64,000 nucleotides of DNA from Flavobacterium xinjiangense (GCF_900142885.1 NZ_FRCL01000004.1:62001-126000); one strand, 5' to 3'. Shown: positions 34,705-43,097, counted from the stretch's first letter. Notes: generated by a model from the letters alone, not told the origin. Made by a program: numbers and translations.

Positions 34705-35319
34705 ATGAAACTCAAAATCTGTGGCATGAAATATCCCGATAATATTCTCGAAGTAGGTTCGCTCCTACCCGATTATATGGGATTTATATTCTGGGAGAAA
34801 TCAGCCCGATATTTTGACGGAGTGATTCCAAATTTACCAAAATCAATTAAAAAAGTGGGTGTTTTTGTAAATGAAACCACCGAAGTAATTTTGGCGAAAG
34901 CCATAAAATATGATTTGCAAGCTATTCAATTACACGGTCACGAATCCGTTGAATTTTGTTTAAATTTAAAAAATGAATTAGATTCTAAAATCGAGATAAT
35001 TAAAGTTTTTTCGGTTGATGATGATTTTGATTTTGAAGTATTGAAACCATTTGAAGCGGTTTGTGACTATTTCCTTTTTGATACCAAAGGGAAATTACCA
35101 GGCGGAAACGGAACCACATTCGATTGGAAAGTATTAGAAAAGTATCCTTCAAGCAAACCATTTTTCCTGAGTGGTGGAATCGGAATTGAGGAATTGGAAG
35201 CAGTTAAAGAAATATCAAAAACCAATTTACCCCTTTACGCCATTGATGTAAACAGTAAATTTGAAATAGAATCAGGATTAAAAAACATAGAAAAATTAAA
35301 TAGTTTCAAGACAACTTGA
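34705..35319 (+). CDS. trpF: Phosphoribosylanthranilate isomerase
   Basis: 204 residues. KLKICGMK contains the catalytic Cys near the N-terminus and FLFDTKGK the catalytic Asp. LPGGNGTTFDW and FLSGGIG bind phosphate. Starts 2 bp after trpC and uses its product pathway neighbour's substrate; soluble monomeric TIM barrel. Confidence 0.95.
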   Translation: MKLKICGMKYPDNILEVGSLLPDYMGFIFWEKSARYFDGVIPNLPKSIKKVGVFVNETTEVILAKAIKYDLQAIQLHGHESVEFCLNLKNELDSKIEIIKVFSVDDDFDFEVLKPFEAVCDYFLFDTKGKLPGGNGTTFDWKVLEKYPSSKPFFLSGGIGIEELEAVKEISKTNLPLYAIDVNSKFEIESGLKNIEKLNSFKTT

Positions 35320-35348
35320 AAACTTTAAACTTATAAACTTTAAACAAA

Positions 35349-36530
35349 ATGAGTTACAACGTCAACGAAAAAGGCTATTACGGAGAATTTGGAGGCGCCT
35401 ACATTCCTGAAATGTTATATCCAAATGTAGAAGAATTACGTCAAAATTATTTAAAAATAACGGCTGAACCAGAATTTCAGACTGAATTTGATGCCTTGCT
35501 TAAAGATTACGTAGGTCGCCCTACGCCGCTTTATTTTGCAAAACGCCTGTCAGAACAATACAATACTAAAGTTTATCTGAAAAGAGAAGATTTGTGTCAC
35601 ACCGGTGCGCACAAAGTCAACAATACCATCGGACAAATTCTACTTGCCAAACGTTTAGGCAAAACCAGAATCATAGCCGAAACTGGAGCGGGTCAACATG
35701 GCGTTGCTACAGCAACCGTTTGTGCGCTTATGGGATTGGAATGTATCGTTTATATGGGAGAAATCGACATCAAGCGTCAGGCGCCAAATGTGGCTCGTAT
35801 GAAAATGTTGGGTGCCGAAGTTCGTCCCGCTCTTTCGGGTTCAAAAACCTTAAAAGACGCCACAAATGAAGCCATTCGCGACTGGATCAACAATCCTGTT
35901 GACACTTATTATATCATCGGATCTGTCGTGGGCCCGCATCCTTATCCGGATATGGTAGCGCGTTTCCAAAGTGTTATTTCTAAGGAAATCAAAGAACAAT
36001 TATTAGAAAAAGAAGGACGTGAAAACCCTGATTATGTAATCGCTTGTGTGGGTGGCGGAAGCAACGCTGCTGGAGCTTACTACCATTTTCTTGATGAGCC
36101 TTCCGTGAATATTATTGCGGTAGAAGCCGCAGGATTAGGGGTAGATTCTGGCGAAAGTGCCGCTACCTCAGTCTTAGGAAAAGTTGGCGTTATTCATGGC
36201 AGCAAAACCCTTTTAATGCAATCTGTTGACGGTCAGATTACGGAACCGTATTCTATTTCTGCAGGTCTAGATTACCCGGGCGTTGGTCCTATGCACGCGC
36301 ATTTATTCGCTTCAAAAAGAGCACAATTCATCTCAATTACGGATCAGCAAGCCATGGATTGGGGTTTAAAACTGTCTAAAATGGAAGGTTTGATTCCCGC
36401 CATCGAAAGCGCGCATGCCTTTGCCGTCCTCGACGAAATGAAATTCAAGCCAGAAGATATCGTTGTCATCAACCTTTCCGGTCGTGGCGACAAAGATTTG
36501 AATACGTACATTGATTATTTTAAATTATAG
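35349..36530 (+). CDS. trpB: Tryptophan synthase beta chain
   Basis: 393 residues. The PLP lysine lies in HTGAHKVNN, the phosphate-binding glycines in GGGSNAAG, and the ETGAGQHGVA loop is present. This is the TrpB1 type that partners TrpA. A 120-bp nested-hairpin repeat starts directly after its TAG stop (36528-36530), and one unrelated gene separates it from trpA. Confidence 0.96.
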   Translation: MSYNVNEKGYYGEFGGAYIPEMLYPNVEELRQNYLKITAEPEFQTEFDALLKDYVGRPTPLYFAKRLSEQYNTKVYLKREDLCHTGAHKVNNTIGQILLAKRLGKTRIIAETGAGQHGVATATVCALMGLECIVYMGEIDIKRQAPNVARMKMLGAEVRPALSGSKTLKDATNEAIRDWINNPVDTYYIIGSVVGPHPYPDMVARFQSVISKEIKEQLLEKEGRENPDYVIACVGGGSNAAGAYYHFLDEPSVNIIAVEAAGLGVDSGESAATSVLGKVGVIHGSKTLLMQSVDGQITEPYSISAGLDYPGVGPMHAHLFASKRAQFISITDQQAMDWGLKLSKMEGLIPAIESAHAFAVLDEMKFKPEDIVVINLSGRGDKDLNTYIDYFKL

Positions 36531-36650
36531 TTGGGCGTTACCCCGCTTTCACTAGCGTTTCAGCGCGGTCAGGCTTTCCGTTGCAATCTTTTTTATCACG
36601 TTAAAAAACGAGACAAAAAAGGATTTCCACTTCAATCCTTAACGCAATTC
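36531..36650 (+). repeat. Nested-hairpin extragenic repeat, copy A
   Basis: Begins at the base after the trpB stop. Outer arms TTGGGCGTTA (36531-36540) and TAACGCAA (36640-36647); a GC-rich inner hairpin ACCCCGC...GCGCGGT; then AATCTTTTTT (about 36585-36594) pairing with AAAAAAGGATT (about 36615-36625). It shares the TTTCCG-x-T-xx-AATCTTTTT and AAAAAGGAT core with the element at 61273-61375. It resembles extragenic repeats I recall from other flavobacteria. Confidence 0.6.
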
Positions 36651-36697
36651 CAACGATAAAAAATGAATTACAATTTAACATTCCCAAAATAAAACCT

Positions 36698-37018
36698 ATG
36701 GAAAAATTATTCGCTTACGGCAGCTTGCAAAATGAGGACATACAAAAAGATCTTTTTGGGCGTATTCTTGACGGAACTCCTGAAACATTAGTTGGTTATG
36801 TAGTAAAAGATATTCAAATCGAAGAAGAATTTGGAATAGTGCATTATCCCATTATTACGGAAACCAACAAGCCAGAAGACACCATCAACGGAATGGTATA
36901 TTCCATTTCGCTGCAAGAACTTCGCCAAACGGATCTTTACGAAGGATTGCATTACAAACGCGTGGAAGTGCATTTGCAATCTGACCAAAAAGCTTGGGCC
37001 TATAGCGCAGCAATTTAG
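36698..37018 (+). CDS. Gamma-glutamylcyclotransferase-like (AIG2/GGCT) protein
   Basis: 106 residues with the family hallmark YGSL (residues 6-9) and LYEGLHYKRVEV, whose Glu is the likely catalytic base. GGCT-like proteins release 5-oxoproline from gamma-glutamyl compounds; many small bacterial members have unknown substrates. The gene sits inside the trp operon between trpB and trpA, 59 bp before trpA, and probably shares its transcript. No tryptophan-related role is known to me. Confidence 0.8.
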   Translation: MEKLFAYGSLQNEDIQKDLFGRILDGTPETLVGYVVKDIQIEEEFGIVHYPIITETNKPEDTINGMVYSISLQELRQTDLYEGLHYKRVEVHLQSDQKAWAYSAAI

Positions 37019-37077
37019 CCTAATAAATTAAAACTACGAGGTCAAAAAACCTTGTAAACCGAATAAAAAATATTAAA

Positions 37078-37839
37078 ATGAACAGAATAAATCAAAAATT
37101 ACAAGAGACTAAAAAGATACTTTCCATCTATTTCTCCGCAGGATATCCTAATCTCAACGACACGGTACAAATCATTCAGGATCTAGAGACAAGTGGCGTT
37201 GACATGATCGAAATAGGATTGCCGTTCAGCGATCCATTGGCCGATGGACCAACGATTCAAGCCAGTTCAACGCAAGCCTTGCACAACGGAATGACAACCC
37301 AGGTTTTGTTTGACCAATTAAAGGACATTCGGAAATCAGTTTCGATACCGTTGATAATCATGGGATATTTCAACCCAATGTTGCAATACGGAGTAGAAAA
37401 TTTCTGCCAGAAATGTGCCGAGATTGGTATCGATGGATTAATCATTCCCGATCTTCCCGTTGATGTGTATGCCGATGAATACAAAGCAACTTTCGAAAAA
37501 TACGGATTAAAGAATATATTCCTGATTACGCCACAAACCTCAGTAGAACGCATCAATTTTATTGACAGCGTATCGGATGGATTTATCTATATGGTAAGTT
37601 CAGCGAGCGTTACAGGTTCCCAAACTGGTTTTGGAAGCGCTCAAGAAGAGTATTTCAAACGTATTGCCGACATGAATCTAAAAAATCCTCAAGTAATTGG
37701 TTTTGGAATCAACAACAAGGAAACTTTTAACCAAGCTACTCAATTTGCCAAAGGAGCGATTATAGGAAGTGCTTTCATTCAGCATTTAAGCGAAAATGGT
37801 ACTGGAAAAATTGAGGAGTTTGTAAAAGCGATTCGATAA
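37078..37839 (+). CDS. trpA: Tryptophan synthase alpha chain
   Basis: 253 residues. The catalytic Glu is in MIEIGLPFSDP and the catalytic Asp in PLADGPTIQ; the phosphate site is GFGINNKETF and GSAF. Cleaves indole-3-glycerol phosphate to indole for TrpB. Last gene of the operon, with a strong terminator right after. Confidence 0.95.
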   Translation: MNRINQKLQETKKILSIYFSAGYPNLNDTVQIIQDLETSGVDMIEIGLPFSDPLADGPTIQASSTQALHNGMTTQVLFDQLKDIRKSVSIPLIIMGYFNPMLQYGVENFCQKCAEIGIDGLIIPDLPVDVYADEYKATFEKYGLKNIFLITPQTSVERINFIDSVSDGFIYMVSSASVTGSQTGFGSAQEEYFKRIADMNLKNPQVIGFGINNKETFNQATQFAKGAIIGSAFIQHLSENGTGKIEEFVKAIR

Positions 37840-37861
37840 ACAACTTCTTTTATATAAGATC

Positions 37862-37898
37862 AAACGGCGTTTAAATGAACTTTAAACGCCGTTTTTTT
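37862..37898 (+). terminator. Terminator of the trp operon
   Basis: A perfect 14-bp stem, AAACGGCGTTTAAA (37862-37875) with TTTAAACGCCGTTT (37881-37894), 5-nt loop, and T tract to 37898. Confidence 0.92.
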
Positions 37899-37927
37899 AT
37901 GTTAAAATCTTAAAAAAGGTACGACAA

Positions 37928-37955
37928 GTTGTAAGTTTTTATTCATACATTAGCG
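37928..37955 (+). repeat. Degenerate attC-like site at the left edge of the cassette-like block
   Basis: GTTGTAAGTT (37928-37937) and ACATTAGCG (37947-37955) occur in the same order as in the full site at 39529-39640 (39567-39576 and 39629-39637), but only 9 bp apart instead of 52. This looks like a deleted copy. Confidence 0.45.
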
Positions 37956-38082
37956 ATAGCAAAAAAGATGACAGGTCTATTTCTGTCAGACCTATATACT
38001 AGTTAGCGTTGATTTTAGTACAGTCTGTATTATTAAACATTCTTTCTAAATATTTCATTTACAAAATATTAAAACAATCAGT

Positions 38083-38610
38083 ATGACTATAAATCCATTG
38101 TCCCAAGAAGAACTTATCATCGAAATAGAAAATGTCAATCGAGAGCTTATCCAAACGCTTTCCAAATTTTCAGAGGAGGAACTTAATAAAATTCAAAAGG
38201 AAGAAATCTGGACTGCTGGTCAAGTAACAGAACATATCATTAAGTCCAACGGAGGAATTCTCACCCAACTATTGAATGGTGATTCAAATCAAACTACACG
38301 ACCTTTTGACGAACAGGTGGATTTGATAAAGAACATATTCCGCAGTGAAGATAAAATGAAAACCGCTCCTGCCTTACAACCTAGTCAACCCCCACATGCC
38401 CTTGAAGATTTGATGAAGTCTTTGAACCAACAAAAAGTTCAACAGCTTGAAACAATAAATGTAAAGGAATTAAAAGAAGTAAGCAGTGAACTGCAATTTC
38501 CTCCTGCTGCTAATGGCTTGACAAGATATGAATGGATAATTTTTATGATAGAACATACTCGAAGACACGGTAAACAAATCGAAAATATTTACAAGGAATT
38601 TCATAATTAA
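38083..38610 (+). CDS. DinB family protein
   Basis: 175 residues, four-helix-bundle DinB/YfiT-like protein. WTAGQVTEHIIKSNGG carries the first metal-site His and MIEHTRRHGKQIENI the two C-terminal His, spaced HTRRH as in the family. Members are metal-dependent thiol (bacillithiol-type) transferases or hydrolases. First gene of a series of small co-oriented genes separated by attC-like palindromes. Confidence 0.85.
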   Translation: MTINPLSQEELIIEIENVNRELIQTLSKFSEEELNKIQKEEIWTAGQVTEHIIKSNGGILTQLLNGDSNQTTRPFDEQVDLIKNIFRSEDKMKTAPALQPSQPPHALEDLMKSLNQQKVQQLETINVKELKEVSSELQFPPAANGLTRYEWIIFMIEHTRRHGKQIENIYKEFHN

Positions 38611-38643
38611 TTATAAAATTATTATCTAGGTTGCAAAAAAAAA

Positions 38644-38667
38644 CGAACCGCCAACAGGGGTTTGCGG
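38644..38667 (+). repeat. attC-like left arm, copy 1
   Basis: CGAACCGCCAACAGGGGTTT (38644-38663) matches 18 of 20 bases of 39529-39548. It folds locally as CCGC-x-AAC...GTT-x-GCGG (38648-38667). Only the left part is present; no right arm was found before the next gene. Confidence 0.5.
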
Positions 38668-38710
38668 TCATTATAAAGACAACCAAGTGAAAAACATAAT
38701 ATTGAAAAAA

Positions 38711-39057
38711 ATGACAAAAACAGAAATAGCAAAAGCTTTCTCAAACGGAGAATTTGACAAAACAAACAAGTTCATTTCTGAAAATGCAGTTTGGACTGTT
38801 GTCGAAGAAGACAATTTTATAGGTAAGCAATCATTGATAATTGTGAACAAGTTGGAAATTATTTTCAATCAGTAACGACTAACTTCAAAACGCTGAACAT
38901 TATTGCTGAAGGAAATAAAGTAGTTATTAGCGGAACTGCCGAATTTTCAAGAGAAAAAAAACGAGTTTCATTTGTTTCAGCTTGTGATGTATACGAATTT
39001 GACGATAATAATCGAATTCAAAATATTACTTCATATTGCATTCGATCAAAAAAATAA
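38711..39057 (+). pseudogene. NTF2/SnoaL-like gene broken by a frameshift
   Basis: From ATG 38711 the first frame reads MTKTEIAKAFSNGEFDKTNK through NFIGKQS and stops at 38873-38875. From about 38830 another frame continues the same fold (IDNCEQVGNYFQSVTTNFKT through DVYEFDDNNRIQNITSYCI) to the stop at 39055-39057. Together they make an NTF2-like protein of about 115 residues, so a single-base shift near 38828-38832 has split the gene. Members of this fold are often small stress or unknown-function proteins. Confidence 0.7.
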
Positions 39058-39142
39058 ATTACTTAAACAGCGAAGTGACAAACTTCTTGGACAAATTAAG
39101 CACACATTGAGAAGTGAAATTGAGCAGTTAACAAACAAAAAA

Positions 39143-39514
39143 ATGAAAACAAAAGAAAAAATAGAACAAGCAATAACGAGCTTTGTAAAAGGTGGTGACA
39201 ATAGTGACATAGTAGCTTTGGACAAAGTTTTGCATAAAGACTTTAGAGTGGCAAATAATGGATTTATGGAAACTTTAGGAATTACAATTATTGACAAACA
39301 AAAATATTTATCAAATATCAAAGAAGGCATATTTGGTGGACTACCACGAAAAATGACAATAGAAAGTATTGACGAGAGTGAAATCATAGCAATTGTAAAA
39401 TTACGTTTAGAGAGCTCGGAGAATTATTTTGTGTCATACAATTCATTAGTATTGGACACTGACCAAGAATGGAAAATTATTGACAATCTTGCAGTTGTTG
39501 AAGCGAAAAAATGA
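39143..39514 (+). CDS. NTF2-like (lumazine-binding-2-like) protein
   Basis: 123 residues. An N-terminal amphipathic helix (EKIEQAITSFVKGGDNSDI) is followed by a curved sheet ending in WKIIDNLAVVEAKK, the typical end of an NTF2/Lumazine_bd_2 cone fold. No catalytic residues can be assigned. I chose ATG 39143 because the upstream part of the same frame overlaps the previous pseudogene and does not fit the fold. It is the second NTF2-like gene in tandem, not obviously a recent duplicate. Confidence 0.72.
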   Translation: MKTKEKIEQAITSFVKGGDNSDIVALDKVLHKDFRVANNGFMETLGITIIDKQKYLSNIKEGIFGGLPRKMTIESIDESEIIAIVKLRLESSENYFVSYNSLVLDTDQEWKIIDNLAVVEAKK

Positions 39515-39528
39515 CAGAAAGAAAATAA

Positions 39529-39640
39529 CGAACCGCTAACAGCGGTTTCTCGCAATTGCGAATTTTGTTGTAAGTTCACGTTTGCGTTTCGCCCGCCCCG
39601 CTCGTGAACATTAACAAAAACAATAGGAACATTAGCGGTT
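39529..39640 (+). repeat. attC-like nested palindrome, full copy
   Basis: Three nested perfect arm pairs: AACCGCTAA (39531-39539) with TTAGCGGTT (39632-39640); TTTTGTT (39563-39569) with AACAAAA (39613-39619); GTTCACG (39574-39580) with CGTGAAC (39603-39609). Outer arm plus inner arms around a central loop is the layout of an integron attC site, but the outer core does not fit the canonical RYYYAAC/GTTRRRY pair. The left arm can alternatively form the tight hairpin AACCGCT-aac-AGCGGTT (39531-39547). Confidence 0.65.
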
Positions 39641-39698
39641 ATTGTAAACCGACACTCACTGACATATATATTAACTTGGATAACTTAATATTAAAAAA

Positions 39699-40106
39699 AT
39701 GGCAAAACAAATTTTTATCAATTTAGCAGTAAAAGAACTGCAAAAATCTATGGACTTTTATACTGCATTAGGTTTTACGAACAATCCTCAATTTTCGGAC
39801 GACAGTGGAAAATGTATGGTTTGGAGTGAAAATATTTTTGTAATGCTTTTGACACACGAAAAGTTTGCAACCTTTGCCACCAAGCCCATTGCAGACACAA
39901 AATCAAACTTAGCCGCAATTTTTTCATTATCAACAGACAGTATTGACGAGGTAAATAACATTGTAACAAATGGACTAAAAGCCGGTGGAACAGGACCTAG
40001 CGAAATGCGTGATTATGGTTTTATGCAACAGCGAACTATTGAAGATTTTGACGGACACACTTGGGAAGTTTTCTATATGGACATTTCAAAATTCCCAACA
40101 GAATAA
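39699..40106 (+). CDS. VOC superfamily protein
   Basis: 135 residues, glyoxalase/bleomycin-resistance-like fold with two beta-alpha-beta-beta-beta modules: IFINLAVKELQKSMDFYTALGF at the start and FDGHTWEVFYMD at the end, the latter holding the C-terminal Glu metal-ligand position. This subgroup is annotated as lactoylglutathione-lyase-like, but the substrate is unknown. Preceded by the full attC-like element. Confidence 0.85.
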   Translation: MAKQIFINLAVKELQKSMDFYTALGFTNNPQFSDDSGKCMVWSENIFVMLLTHEKFATFATKPIADTKSNLAAIFSLSTDSIDEVNNIVTNGLKAGGTGPSEMRDYGFMQQRTIEDFDGHTWEVFYMDISKFPTE

Positions 40107-40113
40107 CCAGGAA

Positions 40114-40476
40114 ATGAACAACACAAATAATCACGATGAGCGTTTTGCGAAAATGACATTCACTTCGGTATATCCTCTTTATCTCGCAAAAGTGGAAAAG
40201 AAAGGCAAAACGAAAGAAGAATTACATCAAGTAATTGAATGGCTAACTGGTTATGATGACGAAAGTCTTCAAAAACATATTGATGAAAAGGTAACTTTTG
40301 AAAAATTCTTTAAAAATGCTACAATAAATCCTAACGCTCATCTCATAACTGGTGTGATCTGTGGGTATCGGGTTGAAGAAATTGCAAATCCACTAACACA
40401 GCAGGTAAGATATTTAGACAAATTGGTAGATGAATTAGCAAAAGGAAAGACTTTGAATAAAATTTTAAGAAAGTAA
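40114..40476 (+). CDS. DUF2200 family protein
   Basis: 120 residues. ERFAKMTFTSVYPLYLAKVEKKGKTKEE followed by EWLTGYD and ICGYRVEEI identify DUF2200, a small protein of unknown function found sporadically in many phyla. The ATG at 40114 is 7 bp after the VOC stop, so the two may form one cassette. Not membrane-associated. Confidence 0.85.
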   Translation: MNNTNNHDERFAKMTFTSVYPLYLAKVEKKGKTKEELHQVIEWLTGYDDESLQKHIDEKVTFEKFFKNATINPNAHLITGVICGYRVEEIANPLTQQVRYLDKLVDELAKGKTLNKILRK

Positions 40477-40505
40477 ACAATGTAACAACTTAAAAAATTA
40501 AAATT

Positions 40506-40943
40506 ATGGCACTTATCAATCCACACATTAACTTTAACGGAAATACCGAAGAAGCATTCAATTTTTACAAATCAGTATTTGGCGGAGAGTTCGCAAAGAT
40601 TATGCGTTTCAAAGACTTGGCAAGTACTGCATTCCCTCTAGCAGAAAATGAAGCGAATAAAATAATGCACATTGCTTTGCCTATTGGAAAAAATATTTTA
40701 ATGGGCAATGACGTTCCAAAAAGTATGGGCGCGGTAAATGAAAATGAAAACAGATCTAAAATAGCGATTAGTGCAGAAAACCGTGAAGAAGCCGACAAGT
40801 TATTTAGCGGACTTTCAGCAGGCGGAAATATTGAAATGCCTATTAACGACAGTCCTTGGGGTTCTTATTTTGGAATGTTTAGAGACAAATTTGGTATTGA
40901 ATGGATGGTAGATTTTGACCCAAAATATAACGGAAAAGTATAA
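40506..40943 (+). CDS. PhnB-like VOC protein
   Basis: 145 residues. HINFNGNTEEAFNFYKSVFGGE is the N-terminal signature of PhnB/3-demethylubiquinone-methyltransferase-like VOC proteins, and WGSYFGMFRDKFGIEWMVDFD ends the second module. No enzymatic activity is established for most members. It starts 29 bp after DUF2200 and is unrelated in sequence to the VOC gene at 39699. Confidence 0.87.
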   Translation: MALINPHINFNGNTEEAFNFYKSVFGGEFAKIMRFKDLASTAFPLAENEANKIMHIALPIGKNILMGNDVPKSMGAVNENENRSKIAISAENREEADKLFSGLSAGGNIEMPINDSPWGSYFGMFRDKFGIEWMVDFDPKYNGKV

Positions 40944-40952
40944 GTGAAAAAT

Positions 40953-41076
40953 AACAAACGCCTAACTGTGATCTGGTAAAAAGCGGGTGACGTGCTTCGA
41001 TGTACTTTCTTGGTAAACAAATATTTGTGCATTTAATGAACTTTATTGGCAATAATCAGCTACATCGTCAAGCCGC
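40953..41076 (+). repeat. attC-like palindrome, divergent copy
   Basis: Left motif AACAAACGCCTAAC (40953-40966) includes GCCTAAC, a canonical attC R'' match (RYYYAAC). Inner arms CGATGTA (40998-41004) and TACATCG (41061-41067), flanked by GCGG (40983-40986) and CCGC (41073-41076). A right R' core was not found. The left motif fits AAC-R-AAC-SSC-Y-AAC, which also covers 38642 and 39527. Confidence 0.5.
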
Positions 41077-41110
41077 AAACCCTTTTGCGAGGAAAACGGA
41101 AAAATAAAAT

Positions 41111-41971
41111 ATGAAAAAAATAATAATTTTAATATTACTATTTACAGTAACGATTGGAAATGCACAAGTAAAAAAACAAAAAGAAACGAGCAAACCTTTT
41201 GTGCTTGGAACAATAGAAGAAATTAACTCAAAAATATTATCTGAAAAAAGAATAGTAAATATTTATCTTCCAGAAGGCTACAACCAAAATGATACAATTA
41301 AATATCCAGTAACCTATTTACTTGATGGTTCGGCTGACGAAGATTTTATTCACGTAGTTGGACTTTTTCAGTTTAATAGCTTTTCTTGGATAAATAGAGT
41401 TCCAAAATCAATTGTTGTTGGAATTGCAAATATTGACAGGAAAAGAGATTTTACGTACCAAACCACAATTGAGGAAGATAAAAAAAGATATATAACTTGT
41501 GGAAAATCAGCCAATTTCATTTCTTTTATTGAAACTGAATTGCAGCCTTTTATTGAAAAAAAGTACAAAACCAATAACTCAAAAACTATTATTGGACAAT
41601 CATTAGGTGGACTTTTAGCAACAGAAATAGTATTAAAAAAACCAACCTTATTTAATAAATACATAATAATAAGTCCTAGTTTATGGTGGAATAATGGTTC
41701 TTTATTAAATGAAGAATCGGAAATATATCAAGAGAACTTTAAAGATAAAATTGATATTTATATTGGCGTAGGCAAAGAAGGACTTACACCAAGTAAAATT
41801 CCTCACGTTATGGAAGTTGATGCAAATTTATTGGCCGAAAAATTGAAAAGCACCAAAAGCAAAAATGTAAAAGTGAGCTTTGATTATTTGCCACAAGAAG
41901 ACCACGCAACAATTACTCATCAGGCAATTTTCAATGCAATGAGAATTTTGTATCCAGAAACTGAAAAATAA
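41111..41971 (+). CDS. Exported alpha/beta-hydrolase (esterase D-like)
   Basis: 286 residues with signal peptide (1-19, ending GNAQ). The nucleophile elbow is IGQSLGGLLA (Ser at about residue 160) and the catalytic His is in EDHATITHQ. It resembles the siderophore-hydrolase/esterase-D-like family (IroE, Fes) also known for acyl esterases. The N-terminal EINSKILSEKRIVNIYLPEGY strand pair and YLLDGS are typical. The likely substrate is an ester in the periplasm; it cannot be specified further. Confidence 0.85.
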   Translation: MKKIIILILLFTVTIGNAQVKKQKETSKPFVLGTIEEINSKILSEKRIVNIYLPEGYNQNDTIKYPVTYLLDGSADEDFIHVVGLFQFNSFSWINRVPKSIVVGIANIDRKRDFTYQTTIEEDKKRYITCGKSANFISFIETELQPFIEKKYKTNNSKTIIGQSLGGLLATEIVLKKPTLFNKYIIISPSLWWNNGSLLNEESEIYQENFKDKIDIYIGVGKEGLTPSKIPHVMEVDANLLAEKLKSTKSKNVKVSFDYLPQEDHATITHQAIFNAMRILYPETEK

Positions 41972-41984
41972 AAAGAAAAACATC

Positions 41985-42004
41985 GCACAACAGCCGTTTT
42001 GTGC
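41985..42004 (+). repeat. Short palindrome between esterase and GNAT genes
   Basis: GCACAA (41985-41990) and TTGTGC (41999-42004) with CAGCCGTT between; the ACAACAGCCG context recalls the CTAACAGCGG of the site at 39529. Possibly a remnant of an attC-like site. Confidence 0.35.
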
Positions 42005-42027
42005 AAAGGAAAACTTAAATTACAACA

Positions 42028-42543
42028 ATGAACTATCATTTTAGAAAAGCGGAACTGTCTGAAATAGCGCCAATATGGGAAATTCTGCAAGAAGCTATCA
42101 TTCGAAGAAAAGAAGACGGCAGCAAGCAATGGCAGGACGGTTATCCAAATCCGGAAGTCGTACAAAAAGATATTGAAAAAGGGGAAGGATTTGTTTTACT
42201 TGATGGAGAAACTATCATCGGTTATAGTGCGGTGCTTATCAATGACGAACCTGCCTATGATGAAATCGAAGGCAACTGGCTAACGACTGAAGATTTTGTT
42301 GTCATTCACCGCGTAGCAATTTCGGAGAAGTATTTGGGTAAAGGCTTCGCTAAAATGATTATAAAATACGTAGAAGATTATGCATTAAGCAACAACATAT
42401 TCAGCGTAAAAGCAGACACTAATTTTGACAACATAGCCATGATGAAAATATTTGGAAATTTAGGTTATACGTATTGTGGTGAAGTGTATTTTAGAGGTAG
42501 CCCAAGAAAAGCATACGAGAAAGTGTTAGTAAAACCTTTCTAA
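42028..42543 (+). CDS. GNAT family N-acetyltransferase
   Basis: 171 residues. The acetyl-CoA loop is in VHRVAISEKYLGKGFAKMII, with a preceding beta-bulge strand and C-terminal NLGYTYCGEVYFRGSPRKAYEKVL. The N-terminal RKAELSEIAPIWEILQEAIIRRKEDG resembles acetyltransferases annotated for amino-acid or antibiotic substrates, but the substrate is unknown. Last gene of the cassette-like series. Confidence 0.87.
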   Translation: MNYHFRKAELSEIAPIWEILQEAIIRRKEDGSKQWQDGYPNPEVVQKDIEKGEGFVLLDGETIIGYSAVLINDEPAYDEIEGNWLTTEDFVVIHRVAISEKYLGKGFAKMIIKYVEDYALSNNIFSVKADTNFDNIAMMKIFGNLGYTYCGEVYFRGSPRKAYEKVLVKPF

Positions 42544-42623
42544 AATTTGTTATTTAAACTGTGTTTGTGTTAAACATTTTAAAGAAAAAAACACTACTTT
42601 TAATTTCATAAAAAGATACTACT

Positions 42624-43070
42624 ATGAAATCTCATTTAACCTTTTACCTTCTTATCGCAATTAGTCTTACAGGATACAGTCAAAACAAAGAGGAATCAGA
42701 AATGATTAAAAAACTATTAGAAAAAGAATCGGCTACCTGGAGAGCGCAAGACAGTAAAGGTCATAGTGACTGCTGGTACATTCAGCCTTACAGCCGAATA
42801 TTAGTTTCTACACCAAAAGGCGAAACATTTGATGTTCCCCCGGCAGCGATGATGAATACCAAACCGGAAGCAATGGGAAACGGTGGTTTTTCAGTAAACA
42901 CCAACTATAAAATGAGCATTAACGGCAAAACGGCCTGGGTAAGTCACGATGAAGAATCAACGGCAAAAGATGGCAAGAAAACATTCTCTTATGAAATTCG
43001 GCTTTTAGAGAAAATAAAAAACAAATGGAAATTAGTGGGACAATCGATTCATATTTATAAATCGGAATAA
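42624..43070 (+). CDS. Small exported protein, NTF2/DUF4440-like
   Basis: 148 residues with signal peptide (about 1-19, ending TGYSQ). ESATWRAQDSKGHSDCW and later KNKWKLVGQSIHIYKSE suggest the SnoaL/DUF4440 cone fold. WVSHDEEST is a conserved-looking strand. No catalytic motif. Secreted to the periplasm. Followed by a strong bidirectional terminator. Confidence 0.65.
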   Translation: MKSHLTFYLLIAISLTGYSQNKEESEMIKKLLEKESATWRAQDSKGHSDCWYIQPYSRILVSTPKGETFDVPPAAMMNTKPEAMGNGGFSVNTNYKMSINGKTAWVSHDEESTAKDGKKTFSYEIRLLEKIKNKWKLVGQSIHIYKSE

Positions 43071-43097
43071 ACAGTCCTTCATGCATTTGCAATAAAT

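Noticed and set aside
38600..42030. Canonical integron
   Set aside because: No integrase gene, no attI site, and only one canonical R'' core; reported as attC-like instead.
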